Source: Lates calcarifer (taxonomy: Eukaryota; Chordata; Actinopteri; Centropomidae). Taken from it: a stretch of 64,000 bases of DNA. The DNA lies in assembly GCF_001640805.2 (NCBI RefSeq), contig NC_066837.1, positions 27,280,789-27,344,788 of the forward strand, in the 5' to 3' direction. The notes beneath the pieces are model-generated. The model was not told the DNA's origin and did not search any database. It saw only the letters and a list, made by a program, of their open reading frames with translations. Of the stretch, positions 35,713 through 47,791 are shown in pieces (the stretch's first letter is position 1; the number at the start of each line of letters is the position of its first letter). The position numbers and the translations under genes were made by a program.

Positions 35713-37836
35713 TGTGTTGGGGTGTACCTGATGATGGGGGTACACACTTTGTCACAATTTTGACATTTACTCATTTTACTTCCTTTAATGTACACATTTT
35801 GGGCCACTGTGTAAAGTAATATCTCATTTTACACATATGAATGTTTAGCCAAAGTCCCATGTCATACAGTCACATACTCTGATGTTGATAGTCCATTTGA
35901 TCTTACACATTTAAAGTGATAAATCATGTTTACTTTGTACTGGATAATTATACCACTGTTAAGGAGGCTTTAAAGAGCTTTGCACTCCTACTCTCAGTCC
36001 TTTAATCATTTTTATCAATTAAAAGAGAGGCTGTGTTTCTAATGCTGGTACTGCCTTCAGTTTCATTTCTATGCTTGGACAAAAGCACATGGCAGCCATG
36101 TACTGCTAGAACATTACAACATATAACTCTCTGTATTTGGTGGTGCTACAGTGCATCTAACCAAAGAGGAAGTCGAACCAACGTGGCCTCGTGTGTGACC
36201 TCACATATGATACAGTGCAGCAGAGGGCTTGGGAGATTTATGTTCCACATCCTCTCGTTAAATAAGCAAAGGGCCCCCAAAACAACATCTGCAGGCAATC
36301 TTGGCGAACCCTCCCACCAGCCTTGCCATGCCAGCCGGGCCCCCAGTTCCCCCTTGTCACAACATCAGGGGGTCACGACCTCTGTGCACAAAGCGTGGAT
36401 GTGGACCGTGGTGGAAAAGAGAACCGCAGATCATGCAAGTCAGAGGCCACGATAAAATTTCCATGCTGCTCTCAGGAAATGGATTAATCTATCTAATCAG
36501 GTCAAAGGTCACAAATTGATGGAAACAGAGACCATGAGTGGAAGTGGAATACAAACATTATGAAGTTAATTTTTAATATTATCCTCAAAGATGACCTCCT
36601 CAAAGGAAAAAAAAAAAAAATAAACAAACAAAAACTCAGGGAAAAAAAGGACATATAAGCTAAATTATGTCTCCTGACACAACTGTTTACTTTGAGACGT
36701 GTTCAACATGAGGCTGTACTTCTTCATTCAGATGTTTTAACTTGCTGAAGCTGCATAACATGGTGCATACAACTGAACTTGTTTCACCATGTGATAAGAT
36801 TAGATGCTAACTGTACAGTTTTGAACTTGTAACTGCTGCTTCCTCAACAGGAACAAGCATAAAGTTGCACTTTTACATGTACAATTATTGTACAGTTTAG
36901 CAGCATTTTAAACAAAAAGGTTAGTTTGAAATACAATACCCACATTGATAAAATGCAAAAATCCTCACTTAAAATCTATATAAGAATATATTGCTACACG
37001 CTTTACGCCAGCGTCTCTATGTCTATATTGTCTTTGACCTCTATTTGCTGTCCTTCTACAGTAGCTTTAAAGTATCTTATTCCACACTTTTTGACAGTGA
37101 AAGCCTGACTTCACTAATTCTGGTCATAAATTGCATCATTACTGTTACTTTTAATCAGATGGAGAAGTGAAATCCAGCAATTACAGTAAATGCAGAGGAG
37201 TTCATACAGCCACAAAGGCAACTCGTTTACAGCTGCTGAGGCTCGACTGCTACAGAAATGAATGAATGACTATCAGAAACCTGGACAATGTTATGATCAC
37301 ATATATGAGCATATGCATAATCAGGTACATGTCATATCCTGAATATGACTAAATCCAGGGATATGAATGTGCTTGTAAACATGGAGGCTGTGTGATATTT
37401 ACACAGTGAAATATTCATATTCAAGACTTTGTGTTTTTTATGACTGTCCTGCACATTTACTCCAAAATTTAGCCTGACTCACAACTTTTAACTCTCTACT
37501 TTAAAATAAACACCTGTGGGTTTGAACAGTATTAGCTTCAGGGCAGCATTAAAAGGTTGTAATGGCGTATCTGTAATGGCTGTTTGTTTCAATTATCTTT
37601 TATTTAATGACCAAAATGTATGTGTTGGAGCAGATACTGTAATCTTCCCACATGTAGTGAAGAAAAAGAACATAGTGTCATGTCCATGGTCAACTTTATT
37701 ACAAACCGACACAACTACACTGTAGGACATTCTGTGACCTGGTAATATCACACTTTCGCCCAAACTTCAAGAATTCGATCTGAGGGCAAAAGTAAGGAAT
37801 AGGTCTCAAAACCGGGGAGACTGTTTGGCGCTGCGG

Positions 37837-37854
37837 CGACCAGTAGATGGCGTA
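37837..37854 (+). promoter_or_regulatory. CTCF-like site between rims1 and kcnq5
   Basis: CGACCAGTAGATGGCGTA fits the degenerate CTCF core Y-G-R-C-C-A-S-Y-A-G-R-K-G-G-C-R at all 16 of these positions. It lies 5.2 kb past the rims1 stop and 1.4 kb before the kcnq5 start codon, where a domain boundary would be useful. Sequence match only. Confidence 0.45.
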
Positions 37855-38639
37855 GTTTTGTTTAAAGACGGGAGGAGGTTGCGGGAAAGAGCGAGTCCTG
37901 CAGACTCACAGCTGTAGGTTAAATACAGTCTGAGAAAACACACTTCCTTGTTCTCGGATCCCCCTTTCACCCACACTCTCATTCAGCCTACACACCGGCC
38001 TGGCAGTCCGCTTCACCTTACTGTAAGAAATCAGCTATTTCTATCACACCTGCGGCCAGTCATTTGCTGTATCCGAGGGCAGCAGCCATTCAAGTTCATG
38101 ATGAGTCGCTTACTTACTTAAAAGTGTGTACTTGAGTCCGAGAAGGGGAAGTCCACGCGGAGGCATAACTGATAACGTTTTTCTTAATACTTTCACTTCA
38201 TGTTGTAATGACACAAAGTCAGCAGTTGTGTTCAGCTTCCAGTTTACCCCGAACATACAGAGCGATGTAGGTCTGATATCTCCATTAAACAACATTACCC
38301 CACCAGAGAGATGTCTCTGATGCCATGTGGTGTTCACTGACAGCAGGACAGCAGATGATAGACCAGCCTCGAAACAATGACAATGGAAATAAAACCCTAA
38401 CAACGTTTTAAGAACACACAGTGTAAAAGTAGGCCTTTCTGAATTCAAAGTCATTTTGGTTACGCCATAATATTTTCTGCAGATGTTCAGTGAACCGTAT
38501 TCAGTGGCTACTTTTTTCTGTGGAGTCCATGTTACCTGATTCTGAAAAAGCGTGGGGGTAATTTCGTACTTTGGTTCAGGAAATTAAGTTACACGTGGAG
38601 CGACAGTTGCTCATTTGCATCTCTGTTTCTGCTGCCTCT

Positions 38640-39198
38640 GGTGCGCCACCGCCGCTTACGAACGACTTCCAGAAGCTGGCTGCTTTAATTTACTGTAATT
38701 TTTTTAGTGGTGTGTGGCAGAGAGATAAAAATCAAACTGTTTACTGTGACGCGAGATCCAAGATAAAGTCACTCGGGCTAAGACCAGCACTGATGCGCGT
38801 CGTGGACGCGCAGCGTTGATGTTGAAGCAACAGGCGGTAAAAGCGCAGAGAGTGAGAGAGCCTGTGCTGAAAATTGAGACCAATCTTTCCCCGAGCTTCA
38901 CGGGGACGCACGCTGTGTCCGCAACTTGTTGTTTTGTCAGATTGGATGGCACCACGCGCAGGAAAGGCGCGGTGGATACGTTTACGCGCGGCGGCAATTG
39001 TGTAAATGACAGAGGTTGATGCGAGAGGAAGGAGGGCGGTCAAAGTGTGACGGCAAAACACTGTGTCTTGCTCTGGCAACCGCGCGCCTGTTAGACTGCA
39101 CGTGTACTGTTCTTGTTCGTCCAGGGCACGGCTGCCGGCAGGAGGACACGCATGCTTGAGAGGACCCCGGCGCACTTGATGCCCGCTTCGGTGATGCC
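38640..39198 (+). promoter_or_regulatory. kcnq5: CpG-rich block: presumed kcnq5 promoter and 5' UTR
   Basis: CpG dinucleotides are strikingly dense from about 38,740 through exon 1, against an AT-rich, CpG-poor background in the rest of the window. No convincing TATA box. Short upstream ATGs with their own frames (e.g. from 38819, and 39194 overlapping the start codon out of frame) could act as uORFs. The transcription start is not determined. Confidence 0.6.
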
Positions 39199-39542
39199 AT
39201 GCCCCGGAACCACAGCGGAGACGAAGGCGGCACCGGGCTCTGGATGAGGACGTCGCCGGGGCACCGTTCCGAAGGCTACGGCTTGAAAGATGTGGAGTCC
39301 GGACGAAGGATGATGAACAACGCGGGAGACGGTTTGCTGTCAGCTTCCGCCGCCGCCGCAGGTGCTGCCGGTTCCGAGAGCCTGAGGGGAAAGCAGGGAG
39401 CGCGGCTTAGCCTGCTGGGGAAGCCGCTCATATACAGCGCGCAGAGCGGCCGGAGAAACGTCAGATACCGGCGGCTCCAGAACTACCTGTACAACGTGCT
39501 GGAAAGACCGAGAGCCTGGGCGTTCATCTACCATGCGTTTGT
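39199..39542 (+). CDS. kcnq5: kcnq5 coding exon 1: Kv7.5 channel N-terminus (344 nt, ends in phase 2)
   Basis: Starting at ATG 39199 it encodes 114 residues plus two bases: [18 protein letters not shown], later [10 protein letters not shown], an Ala tract ([11 protein letters not shown]), then [40 protein letters not shown] and [11 protein letters not shown](V). MPR-H-G-E-G...GLW, KDVESGR and GKQGAR-SLLGKPL...[28 protein letters not shown] identify KCNQ5 rather than KCNQ2-4. The exon is the cytosolic N-terminus and stops at the first residues of S1. Donor GT/GTGAGT. Kv7.5 forms M-type K+ channels, alone or with Kv7.3, regulated by PIP2 and calmodulin through its C-terminus (not in window). 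Confidence 0.95.
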
Positions 39543-41239
39543 GTGAGTTCATTTTCATAACTTACATGTTGGATAGTCTGTAGTGAATATCTGAAGTTGC
39601 ACACCTGTTGATGCTGTTCCAGCCTCACTGCAGGAACACGATTCAGACACTGCATTTCCTAACAGCTCATACAATGACAATACCTGCTATTATGTTTCAT
39701 GTGAGCAGACTTGCTTGAGTCTTCCATATTATCACACATCATTTTGTCACTTTTTGTACATGATGGCTGACATAGGCTACATGTGACACGTGATAAAACA
39801 GTGGGTGTCATAAATGCTCCACTCATCTTTAAAAATAAACCACAGCATGAGCAGAGCAGCTTCCACAGAAAATCCCTTCTCTCTCCCTTTGAATAAACCC
39901 ACTGAAATCCATGTCCAGGTTTATGATACAAAGAGATACTATACTTTCTCTTGTTCTGTCAAAGGAGCTTGAATGAAAGGTTTAACAGACTCAGCTGAGG
40001 TTAGTTCAATTGCAGTATCAAACGCTGGTGTTTTTTCATCGACTCCTGAAGGCCCCAGTAAGTTTCACATCTGTAGGCTACTGTTAAAAACAGATCTCAG
40101 GGTCTGTTGGTTCCTGAAGGTCAAGAATTAGCACCATATTTAGCCTCCCAGTCTGGCCTCCATACCAGCTGCGTTTGATTTCCCGCGTGCAACTGTTGTT
40201 GTTGTGGCATCATGACTGTTTCTGAGAGGAAGGAAGTTGAGACACACGCTGACTGTAGAGCACCATCTTTTTTTGGTGTGTGGGTGGAGTGTGTGTGTGT
40301 GTCTGTGCACTAGCAGGAAGTGGTTGGAGAGAGCGCTGCTTGAGCTGTTGCACTTAATCCAAGCAGCTCTTGAAACTGATCGCTTTTATTTTTAAAGCAT
40401 CCTTGGAGTGGCAGTATCAAATTGTGCACAGGACAGAACACTGCAGGATCCCAGTTCTGTTCATGTGCCTATGTACTATGTGTGCTAGGGTCAGTGACCG
40501 TGTGTGTACAGGTGAATTCTGACTGAAGGTCTCATCTGAAAGTAGCACTGCAAAATTCATTGCAAAATAGAAATAGGAAGCTAGAAGCTTGGTGTCTTGC
40601 TGCATTTATGTTGATGGTAGAGATAGAGACAGGAAGTATTGTTAATAACTTGTAAGTCTTCAACACAGTTACACATTTATCTATATATATATATCTATAT
40701 CTATATCTGGGCTTTCAGAACAATCAGCTTTTCCCAGCCCTAATGAGTTGGATGTTGACGCAAAAGCTATGTACAAGCCAGAAACATGAAGTTACAGAAA
40801 CTCCAATATGATGTAAATGTTGCATTAGGGACAGTGGCAGTTCCACTTACGCTACTTTACCAGAAGCAAAGGGATTAACACAATAACAAACTGAGAACAT
40901 GCAGCGTTGTGCTGTTTACTCTCTCTAACATTTTGTTGTCAGGATTGTGAACGGGTAATGAACAGGGGAAAAACTGTCCAATAGCTAACTCGCTAACAGT
41001 CCGTGTAGTCAGTTAGATAACACTAACTAGCAAGTCTGTTAGCTCAGTTGCTAACAGGACAAGTTTATTCAGTTCATTTAAAAGATGTGTTTGAACCTTC
41101 CGAATCTTGTTTCACAGCTGTCTAATAGTCATGTCTCTCTTGTGGAGCAGTTTATACTCCAACAGAGGAGGGTTACATAAATGTGGATGGTACTACACAG
41201 CTAATAAGCTACGATAGTTTCTTTCATTCTGGGCCATCC

Positions 41240-41440
41240 TCACTGTTTGCTACGCTACGTTGCTATGCGAACGCAACTGGACTGGTCCAGCCTGGTCAGA
41301 TGCGTGCAGGAACTGAAGAAGCCTCTTGGATGAGAGGTGAAACGTCTTCCTAGACTATAACTAGTCCAGTTGCGTTCGATTTAAATTTCTTTGAGATAAC
41401 TATGACCTGGATGAATGAGAATATTCACAGGCATGGATGA
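41240..41440. repeat. Teleost dispersed repeat with 16-bp inverted repeat
   Basis: It contains CTGAAGAAGCCTCTTGGATG, AGAGGTGAAACGTCTTCCTA and ATGACCTGGATGAATGAGAA in order, a widespread fish repeat. CGAACGCAACTGGACT at 41268-41283 is the exact reverse complement of 41363-41378. No coding part. Confidence 0.65.
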
Positions 41441-43299
41441 ATTAACATAGTCCCCGCTCCTGAATCCACTGATTACAGTGATTTAAACTGATTTTGCCCA
41501 GTATTTTGTTGTTTTAAATGCTGGACAGTGTGGATCTGACCAGGCCTTAACTCCCAAACAAATCCTGCCAATCAGGTTCATTTGTACACAACCTTAAGTG
41601 CAATTCTTTGAGCTAGAGGAGCTGGTATTTATAGCCAATCAGGGTCCTGGAGGAGTGTGTTTTACATCCAAGATTTCCATCTGATAAACTGTATCTGTAT
41701 CTAAACTACAGCAGTTTCTCATCTAGAGCTATAGTAGTTCAGTTGTAAATAAGATTACAATACCTTTGAAATATCTCTTTATACAAGAACACAATTTATA
41801 GTCTCTCCTATCTATCTATAGTAATGTAATCATCACATTTATTGTAGTGTGAAAGAGTTTAAAGTCATCAGTTGTTCTTTATGAGGAATGTCCAGGCTCT
41901 GTGAGGTCAAAGAGGTATTGTAATGATGTCAGTAACCATCATGGGGGCCATTCCACTCAGTGATGACCTACCATATCTTTTTTTGACTGGGGCTATGGTT
42001 TAAGGAAAGACACCATTGGAATTCCATTGGTCTACACTATTGCTAAAAGGTAGACTCCAAATGCTAATTTACATATATTATGAAAGTGTTGACTCACACA
42101 CACCCACAAGGATCCTAGAACTCAGACTGTCTTCACATGAGCGCTCATGAACGTCAGTAACGCACGGTCGGGTGGCTGAGAAGTTGGTGAATGATTTTCT
42201 TTCATCCTGGTGGCAGTGAGCTTGAACTGGAGAAATGCAGAGACTGAACTCTCTCAGCCCTCTGTACTGTGAATAATGTCGCTATGATGGTCAGTGGCCC
42301 TGAAAGTTGCACTGGTTTGCTGATATGACAATTGTTGCAGTCGAGAGCCTCGCTGTCACATTTTTAATCTACAAAATTAGATAATATCCCTGTCCAGCTA
42401 ATAGCAAAGCTAGATCTGCTTCATATTTACTGGCATTAAAAATATCAGAATTGCTATTTCAGGGGAAGTTTAACAAGCAACAAAGTGAAATGAACTGAAC
42501 CTCAGAGAGGTGACTGTACCTAACATCCTAACATGGCCAGCACTGGCCCTTTAAAGGCTCAGAGTGAGATTTGGGCCTCGCATCACATATTAATTTGTGC
42601 ACAAACCTATTATATAGAAAGCCTTGTGTGTTGGGGGGTGGGGGGGGCAGGAAGGGGAAGTGTCCTCAGACGGTTGTCTTGTTTACAACAGGCTGCCCCA
42701 GTACCCACATTACTGCAGATGAAACATTGACTTCAGTCTCCAAATAACTGACTGATACCCAACACCAGAGTTTCCCTGAGGCAAATCGAAAATTTACATC
42801 ATCTCAGTTAAGAAGGAATGGGATGTTCTTCTCTCCTGCTGTGCTGCTCTGGCATGTAAACTGGGAGGAAAGAAAAAAACTCAAATAGTATCTTAAAATG
42901 GTTTGTAATTTTTATTGTGTTATGCATGATCATTGTAATCATGAGTGGTAGGCTGACAATTAAGATAAACTAAATGCAGTGCAATCAAGAGTAGTACAGT
43001 AGTTCAGTGATTTTTGAAAATGAAAAACTTTATTATTGAAAATGTTATGTAAGCAATGGCTTATTGTTACACAGCCAAGATTTTAAGCATATCACCTTGT
43101 CTGCTGCCTTACCAACTGTTTTTCTACCTTTACATTCCTTGAGCACATAAGAGCTAAGATGATGATGCTTGATGTTGATGATGTTTGCTCTCCAGGAGCC
43201 ACCTGCAAAACACTCCTATACCTTTTATCACCATGGTGCAGAGGAACAATGGTGGATGTCATTGCAGGAGAAGAAGAAATACAGTGGCTGAAAGAGCTC

Positions 43300-43760
43300 A
43301 ATGTACTGCGGCTTTAGAAAACATGCAAATAGACAAAAACCAAGCAAGCTAAGACTACATGGTAATCAGTCTGGCATACTGTGCCGCACATACACAAAGC
43401 TAAAAAGACAAAAGCACTGTAAATACACACAACCAAATACAGAAAGGTGCTGCACTGACAGGGGACACAAAGAAGTGATGAACCTAATGTATGATGTGAT
43501 CACAATGACTTAGATTTCCACCACCCCTGACAAGTCACAAAAGGAACAAATGCATCCCAGGTTCATCACTTCTTTTGTCTGTTGGAAACTCCTCTTGTCA
43601 TCTATGCTACTTGCAGTGCGCTTATCTATTTGGTCATGTTTTATTTGCAGTGTGTTTTTGTATTTGGTTGTGTTGAGTGTATTTGCAGCCTGGCTGTCTG
43701 TGGAGTTGCATTGTGTGTATTTGCAGTGTGTTTGTCTTGACATTTCTAACATATAGCCCC
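43300..43760. mobile_element. Inverted-repeat element, possibly a MITE
   Basis: The left half (43405-43485) and right half (43559-43740) are imperfect reverse complements: GACACAAAGAAGTGATGAACCT at 43464 pairs with AGGTTCATCACTTCTTTTGTCT at 43559, and AATACACACAACCAAATACA at 43422 pairs with TGTATTTGGTTGTGTTGAGT near 43658. The right half also repeats a TGTATTTGCAG unit about four times. Frames on both strands across it are repeat-derived. Confidence 0.6.
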
Positions 43761-43859
43761 TTTAAAGCACTGATAGGATTAAAATTAGGGAGGTCAGAGT
43801 TATGTTGAGGGTTGATGCAGTTGCATTTGGCAATAATTTTTTTTATTTGCAATGATATT

Positions 43860-44220
43860 AACTGTTACTACGCTTTAAAGCTGCATGTGAGAATTATCAC
43901 CCACTCTGCAGTTAGCCTCAACACACAGCATTTTAGGGTCTTTCAGCTCAGCCCATTGTTCATGGTTTGCAACTTCATCATCATTTTCAGTCATAGCAGG
44001 CTGCTGTTTTCAGTAGAAAAAAACTCTGATATACACAGTGTAACCTACAGTACACACCTAGCACCAAGCAACAGGCAGACTTTTAGCTGCTATTCACCAG
44101 CTATTTAGCTAAATAGCTGGTGAACATAGTCGAATTTTTAGCAGCTAAAGAGCCAGATAGTTTCCTCAGGAGTTAATGAAGACCAAAACAAAGCAAGGAA
44201 AAAATTTGTTGGGTAGAAGG
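43860..44220. repeat. Dispersed repeat with a perfect 32-bp palindrome
   Basis: 44093-44124 is a perfect palindrome (TTCACCAGCTATTTAG and its reverse complement with no spacer). An outer arm TTTAGCTGCT (44082-44091) pairs with AGCAGCTAAA (44140-44149). The flanking text (GAGCCAGATAGTTTCCTCAGG, AGACCAAAACAAAGC) is typical of an abundant fish repeat. Confidence 0.65.
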
Positions 44221-45340
44221 AAACATGACTGCAAATGAATGTTGGATGTGTAAATAATCAACTGATGGCTAACACTATTGCCAACTTCATCAGCATATCA
44301 ACATTATATGGTAATAATATATCAGTGTTCATTCATGTCTACCAGAAATTATGTTTATAGTCAACTAAAATACAAGTTCATATACTTTTTGTAGGAAACA
44401 TAACTGTAACATAATGAAGTTATGGTGTTAATTTAAGTATTTTTTAAAGGCGCAAATATATTGATCCTGATCATATCAGCAAAATATTTGATCTTGCAGT
44501 AAATTATCCACTGGCATGACTACAGCATTATAAACTTTTTATGGTCATGTTAAGGAACTCAGCACATGGTTAAGCTTAGGAAAAGATCATGGTCTGCTTT
44601 AATGTAGAAGTTGACAGTGACATGTTCATTTCCATTTAACCAAACAACAGTCTTTCCCTAATCTTTACCAAAGTGCTTTTGTTGCAGAAGGATGCAAACC
44701 CCAGTCTCTGGTGTGCCAGTCCTGCCCCAGTCACCTGCTGGTGATGAACGAGCGACTTAACTCATTCAAAAAATTGTTGCCTGTGTACGTAATCCAGCCG
44801 GCTATTACATTTCCCATAAAATGTATTAGCTGTTGCAGTTTAGTTGTGTTTAAAAGTAATCTGTAGGAGGCAAGTAGCAAAAAAACTGCAGTCTAAACAT
44901 AGACCAGTATATGTATGGAGTAAATGTATTCTGAAATATTTTCTCTATGTATTATACATAAAGTAAATTACAGTGTAATCCATGCAGCATGTCAGCAGAT
45001 ATTTTGGCCATACTTACTGGTTTACTTCTTTTGATCCAGCTCTGGTACATACATATTAACATGACTTTAAATAACATGACATCCTGAAGTGTTATTTATG
45101 TGTGTTATATCTTTTCGTGTCATTGTTTAGGTATCTACTATAAAAACAGTGGTATATGCCAGGATACATTATTCTATTTGCGTCAGAATAATCTCCACAT
45201 AAAATCCTCTCTTCATAACTTTATTAACAACATCATCCTTTTTTATTAACTTTGTCTAACAAAATGAGTTTTTGCTGCCACGGTAAAAATTCCTCATGTG
45301 GTGAAAAAGCTATATTGTGTCATTTCTTGCTCTTATGTTT

Positions 45341-45369
45341 GTGTGTGTGTGTGTGTGTGTCTGTGTGTG
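45341..45369. repeat. (GT)n microsatellite
   Basis: About fourteen GT units with one C interruption, in kcnq5 intron 1. Confidence 0.9.
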
Positions 45370-46080
45370 AGTAAGTACGCACATGGTCCCTCATGAAGAT
45401 CAGTGTATCTGATATTAATTTGGCCAAGCTGTTCTGCTTGAACAGCTGTAACACTGTTTAGATAACTCACAGAAGTTCAATTTCATCATCCACTGCTTTT
45501 AGGAGGCATTAAAAAAAATGCTCTTTTCCTTATCTGCCTCGTTTGAGCCGACACATTAGGAACAGTTCAGAGGAGCAAATACGCTTATGAGCCTGCCCTC
45601 GCAGCATCCAGTTATCCTCTGTTTGACATGCCCACACAGCACATCCTCATTGGCTTTGATGCTTAAAGTGATATTTCACCTTCAACTGTGTCCCACTTTC
45701 TAACACACACGCCTCCAGGTGAAAGTTACTTCTTGAAAATTGCAACATGAAGAGGTGACAGCATCAGGGTCAGTATTTGACCTTGTAGCTGTTATATTGA
45801 GGTAGCTTACTAAAGGCAAATGTCTTGCTCACATGTATCCTGGAACTCCTCTGCTGTTCTGTTTCCCTGCAAACTGTACTGTACTGGCTGCTGCATACAT
45901 GTATATTTTTACCCGTTCCCTATGTGTGACAGTAGCAACACTGAGCCAGTCTTTGTGCTGAGTTGAGTTGCCCCTGGGGTCCCAGCCTGCGCTCCTTCCT
46001 GCTCGCGCACACACACATACACAGTACTGCCATTCATCTCACCTCTGGATTAACAAGCTCTTATCCTTGCAAGTATGTTC

Positions 46081-46152
46081 AGGGGAGGGAAAGTGTGGGT
46101 GTGGGGGGGGTGGTGGGGGTGGGGGTGTGTGTGGGGGTTGGGGGTTGGGGTG
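46081..46152 (+). repeat. G-rich tract with G-quadruplex potential
   Basis: At least seven runs of four or more G (including G8) in 70 nt are separated by one to four bases, and end in repeated GGGGTT units (46133-46150). On the transcribed RNA it would satisfy the G-quadruplex rule several times over. The Pro/His-rich frames on the minus strand are artefacts. Confidence 0.85.
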
Positions 46153-47772
46153 TTCCTCCACCTCAGGTTTCTGAGCTTGCATCCTGAGCGATCGGGGGGC
46201 ATGGAGAAGTGACATGAACTCTCTGCTCTCACTTGTTAAACATCTATCAGTTGGTTTATTGTTTGGAATATTTGGATTTATAGGCTGCAGTAAATGATGC
46301 TGACTCATCCTGAAAGCTGTGTATGATGGGCGTTATTGGGTATTTGAAGCCAACAGACACAATAAAATGTTTAGTAGACATCTGAATGCCTAGTCAGATG
46401 CTGCTCTAAATCCCAGTGTTATGATGTATTATATTTTGAGCTATTGCTTATAGTCCAGCCATTGAGATCCTGTCACACAGAAATATCTGGTAGTCTTGTA
46501 AAACCCCACTTCATGATCTATTTGAGAGGTTTTTGCCTTCTGGTGTGGAGTATGTCTGTGCACTGTTGTAGATTCAGCTGACTATAGATGCATTCATATC
46601 CATGCATTTTCCCAGTAGATCTAGTGTAGCCTGTATGTTCTTAACCTGTGTGACACATGAGAGCATTTTGCGTCAGCACACAGCCTGGCCCACTGTCACC
46701 TTCTGAGTGTGTGACTCAATGGAAAGAAGCTTCTTATAAACAGTTAGAGCAAAGCGCTGTAAACAGTGCTGACCTGTTTGAGTGGCAAAGAGGAACTGGC
46801 TGGTTTGATCAGCACGGTGACAGAGCAGAGGTGTGATGTCTGTGTCCAGATGGTGGTTGCCTGACACTGTGTGAGTGCAAGAGTGAGGAGCAGAAGCTGT
46901 GTCAAGATGGTTTCTGGCATTGCATACACATTCATGGTGTGAATTTGTGACAGCTTGATGAGGAGAAGTGAAAGTCTGAATCAGACATAGAGGGATAGCT
47001 AAGGTGTATTTGACGTGACTGGTTTCTATGACAGTTTAATTGTGGTTATATGATACCTAATAATGTCATTATGTGTTTGGGCACCATTTTTCAAAGCGTA
47101 CTACAACAAGTTCCTGCTTGCAGGTGTTTTATTTGCAGAAACAACTAATGGTTGAATGCAGTTACAGACATTCACTGCATGGAAACCTCTTCCTATTCAT
47201 GGGTTCAAGGATACTTGCACATCCAAAAGCTTAGGGTCAGCTGCCAGACAGCAACTATACACAATAACCTAACTGTGACAAAGAACATAAAGGCAACTAA
47301 ATGTTTGCCGTGACAGATGATCTGTCTCAGACTCTTCAACATGATCTTCACAGTGCACTGAACTGAAGTCAGTGATTTGCAACAAAAATACATGGTATGA
47401 GGGATGGCCTGATAGCTGTCAGTAAAGCCCAAAGCCAACAATGAATGACTTCTATACCTTTTGAATGGCTCCTAACCTCAAACCCTTTCTACTTTCTACT
47501 AACAATGTAAGTCTCAAAATATGAATAGAGAATATGAAATGTCACAAATCTATATTTTAATTAGAAAAAAAGGCTCTGTGATTTCTTTAAACAGGTAGGC
47601 ACTGTAGTTCATAGCAAATTGTTGCAAATTGAAATTGTTGAATAGCGTTGTTCTGCACACATGGACAGTTTGTTGTAATATCTCTATATCATTTAATATA
47701 TCATTAACACTTATTGGAGCTTTTATTGCACTTAACATAACGAGATGTCAATCCGCCTCCTCTTCTCTGCTC

Positions 47773-47791
47773 TGTGTGTGTGTGTGTGTGT
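47773..47791. repeat. Short (GT)n
   Basis: Nine GT units in kcnq5 intron 1. Confidence 0.85.

Larger units (their letters stand above)
35276..38639. other. Intergenic spacer between rims1 and kcnq5
   Basis: About 3.4 kb with no supported gene. It contains a dispersed-repeat fragment (35595-35712), an A-rich run (36605-36655), and a CTCF-like motif (37837-37854). From about 37,790 CpG dinucleotides become more frequent. Frames such as 36033-36455 lack domains. Confidence 0.7.

Noticed and set aside
36033..36455. 140-residue intergenic frame
   Set aside because: No domain, no splice or start context, and it lies between two identified genes in AT-rich spacer.
39340..39558. Minus-strand frame over kcnq5 exon 1
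   Set aside because: It is a GC-rich shadow of the kcnq5 coding frame, which has clear family identity.
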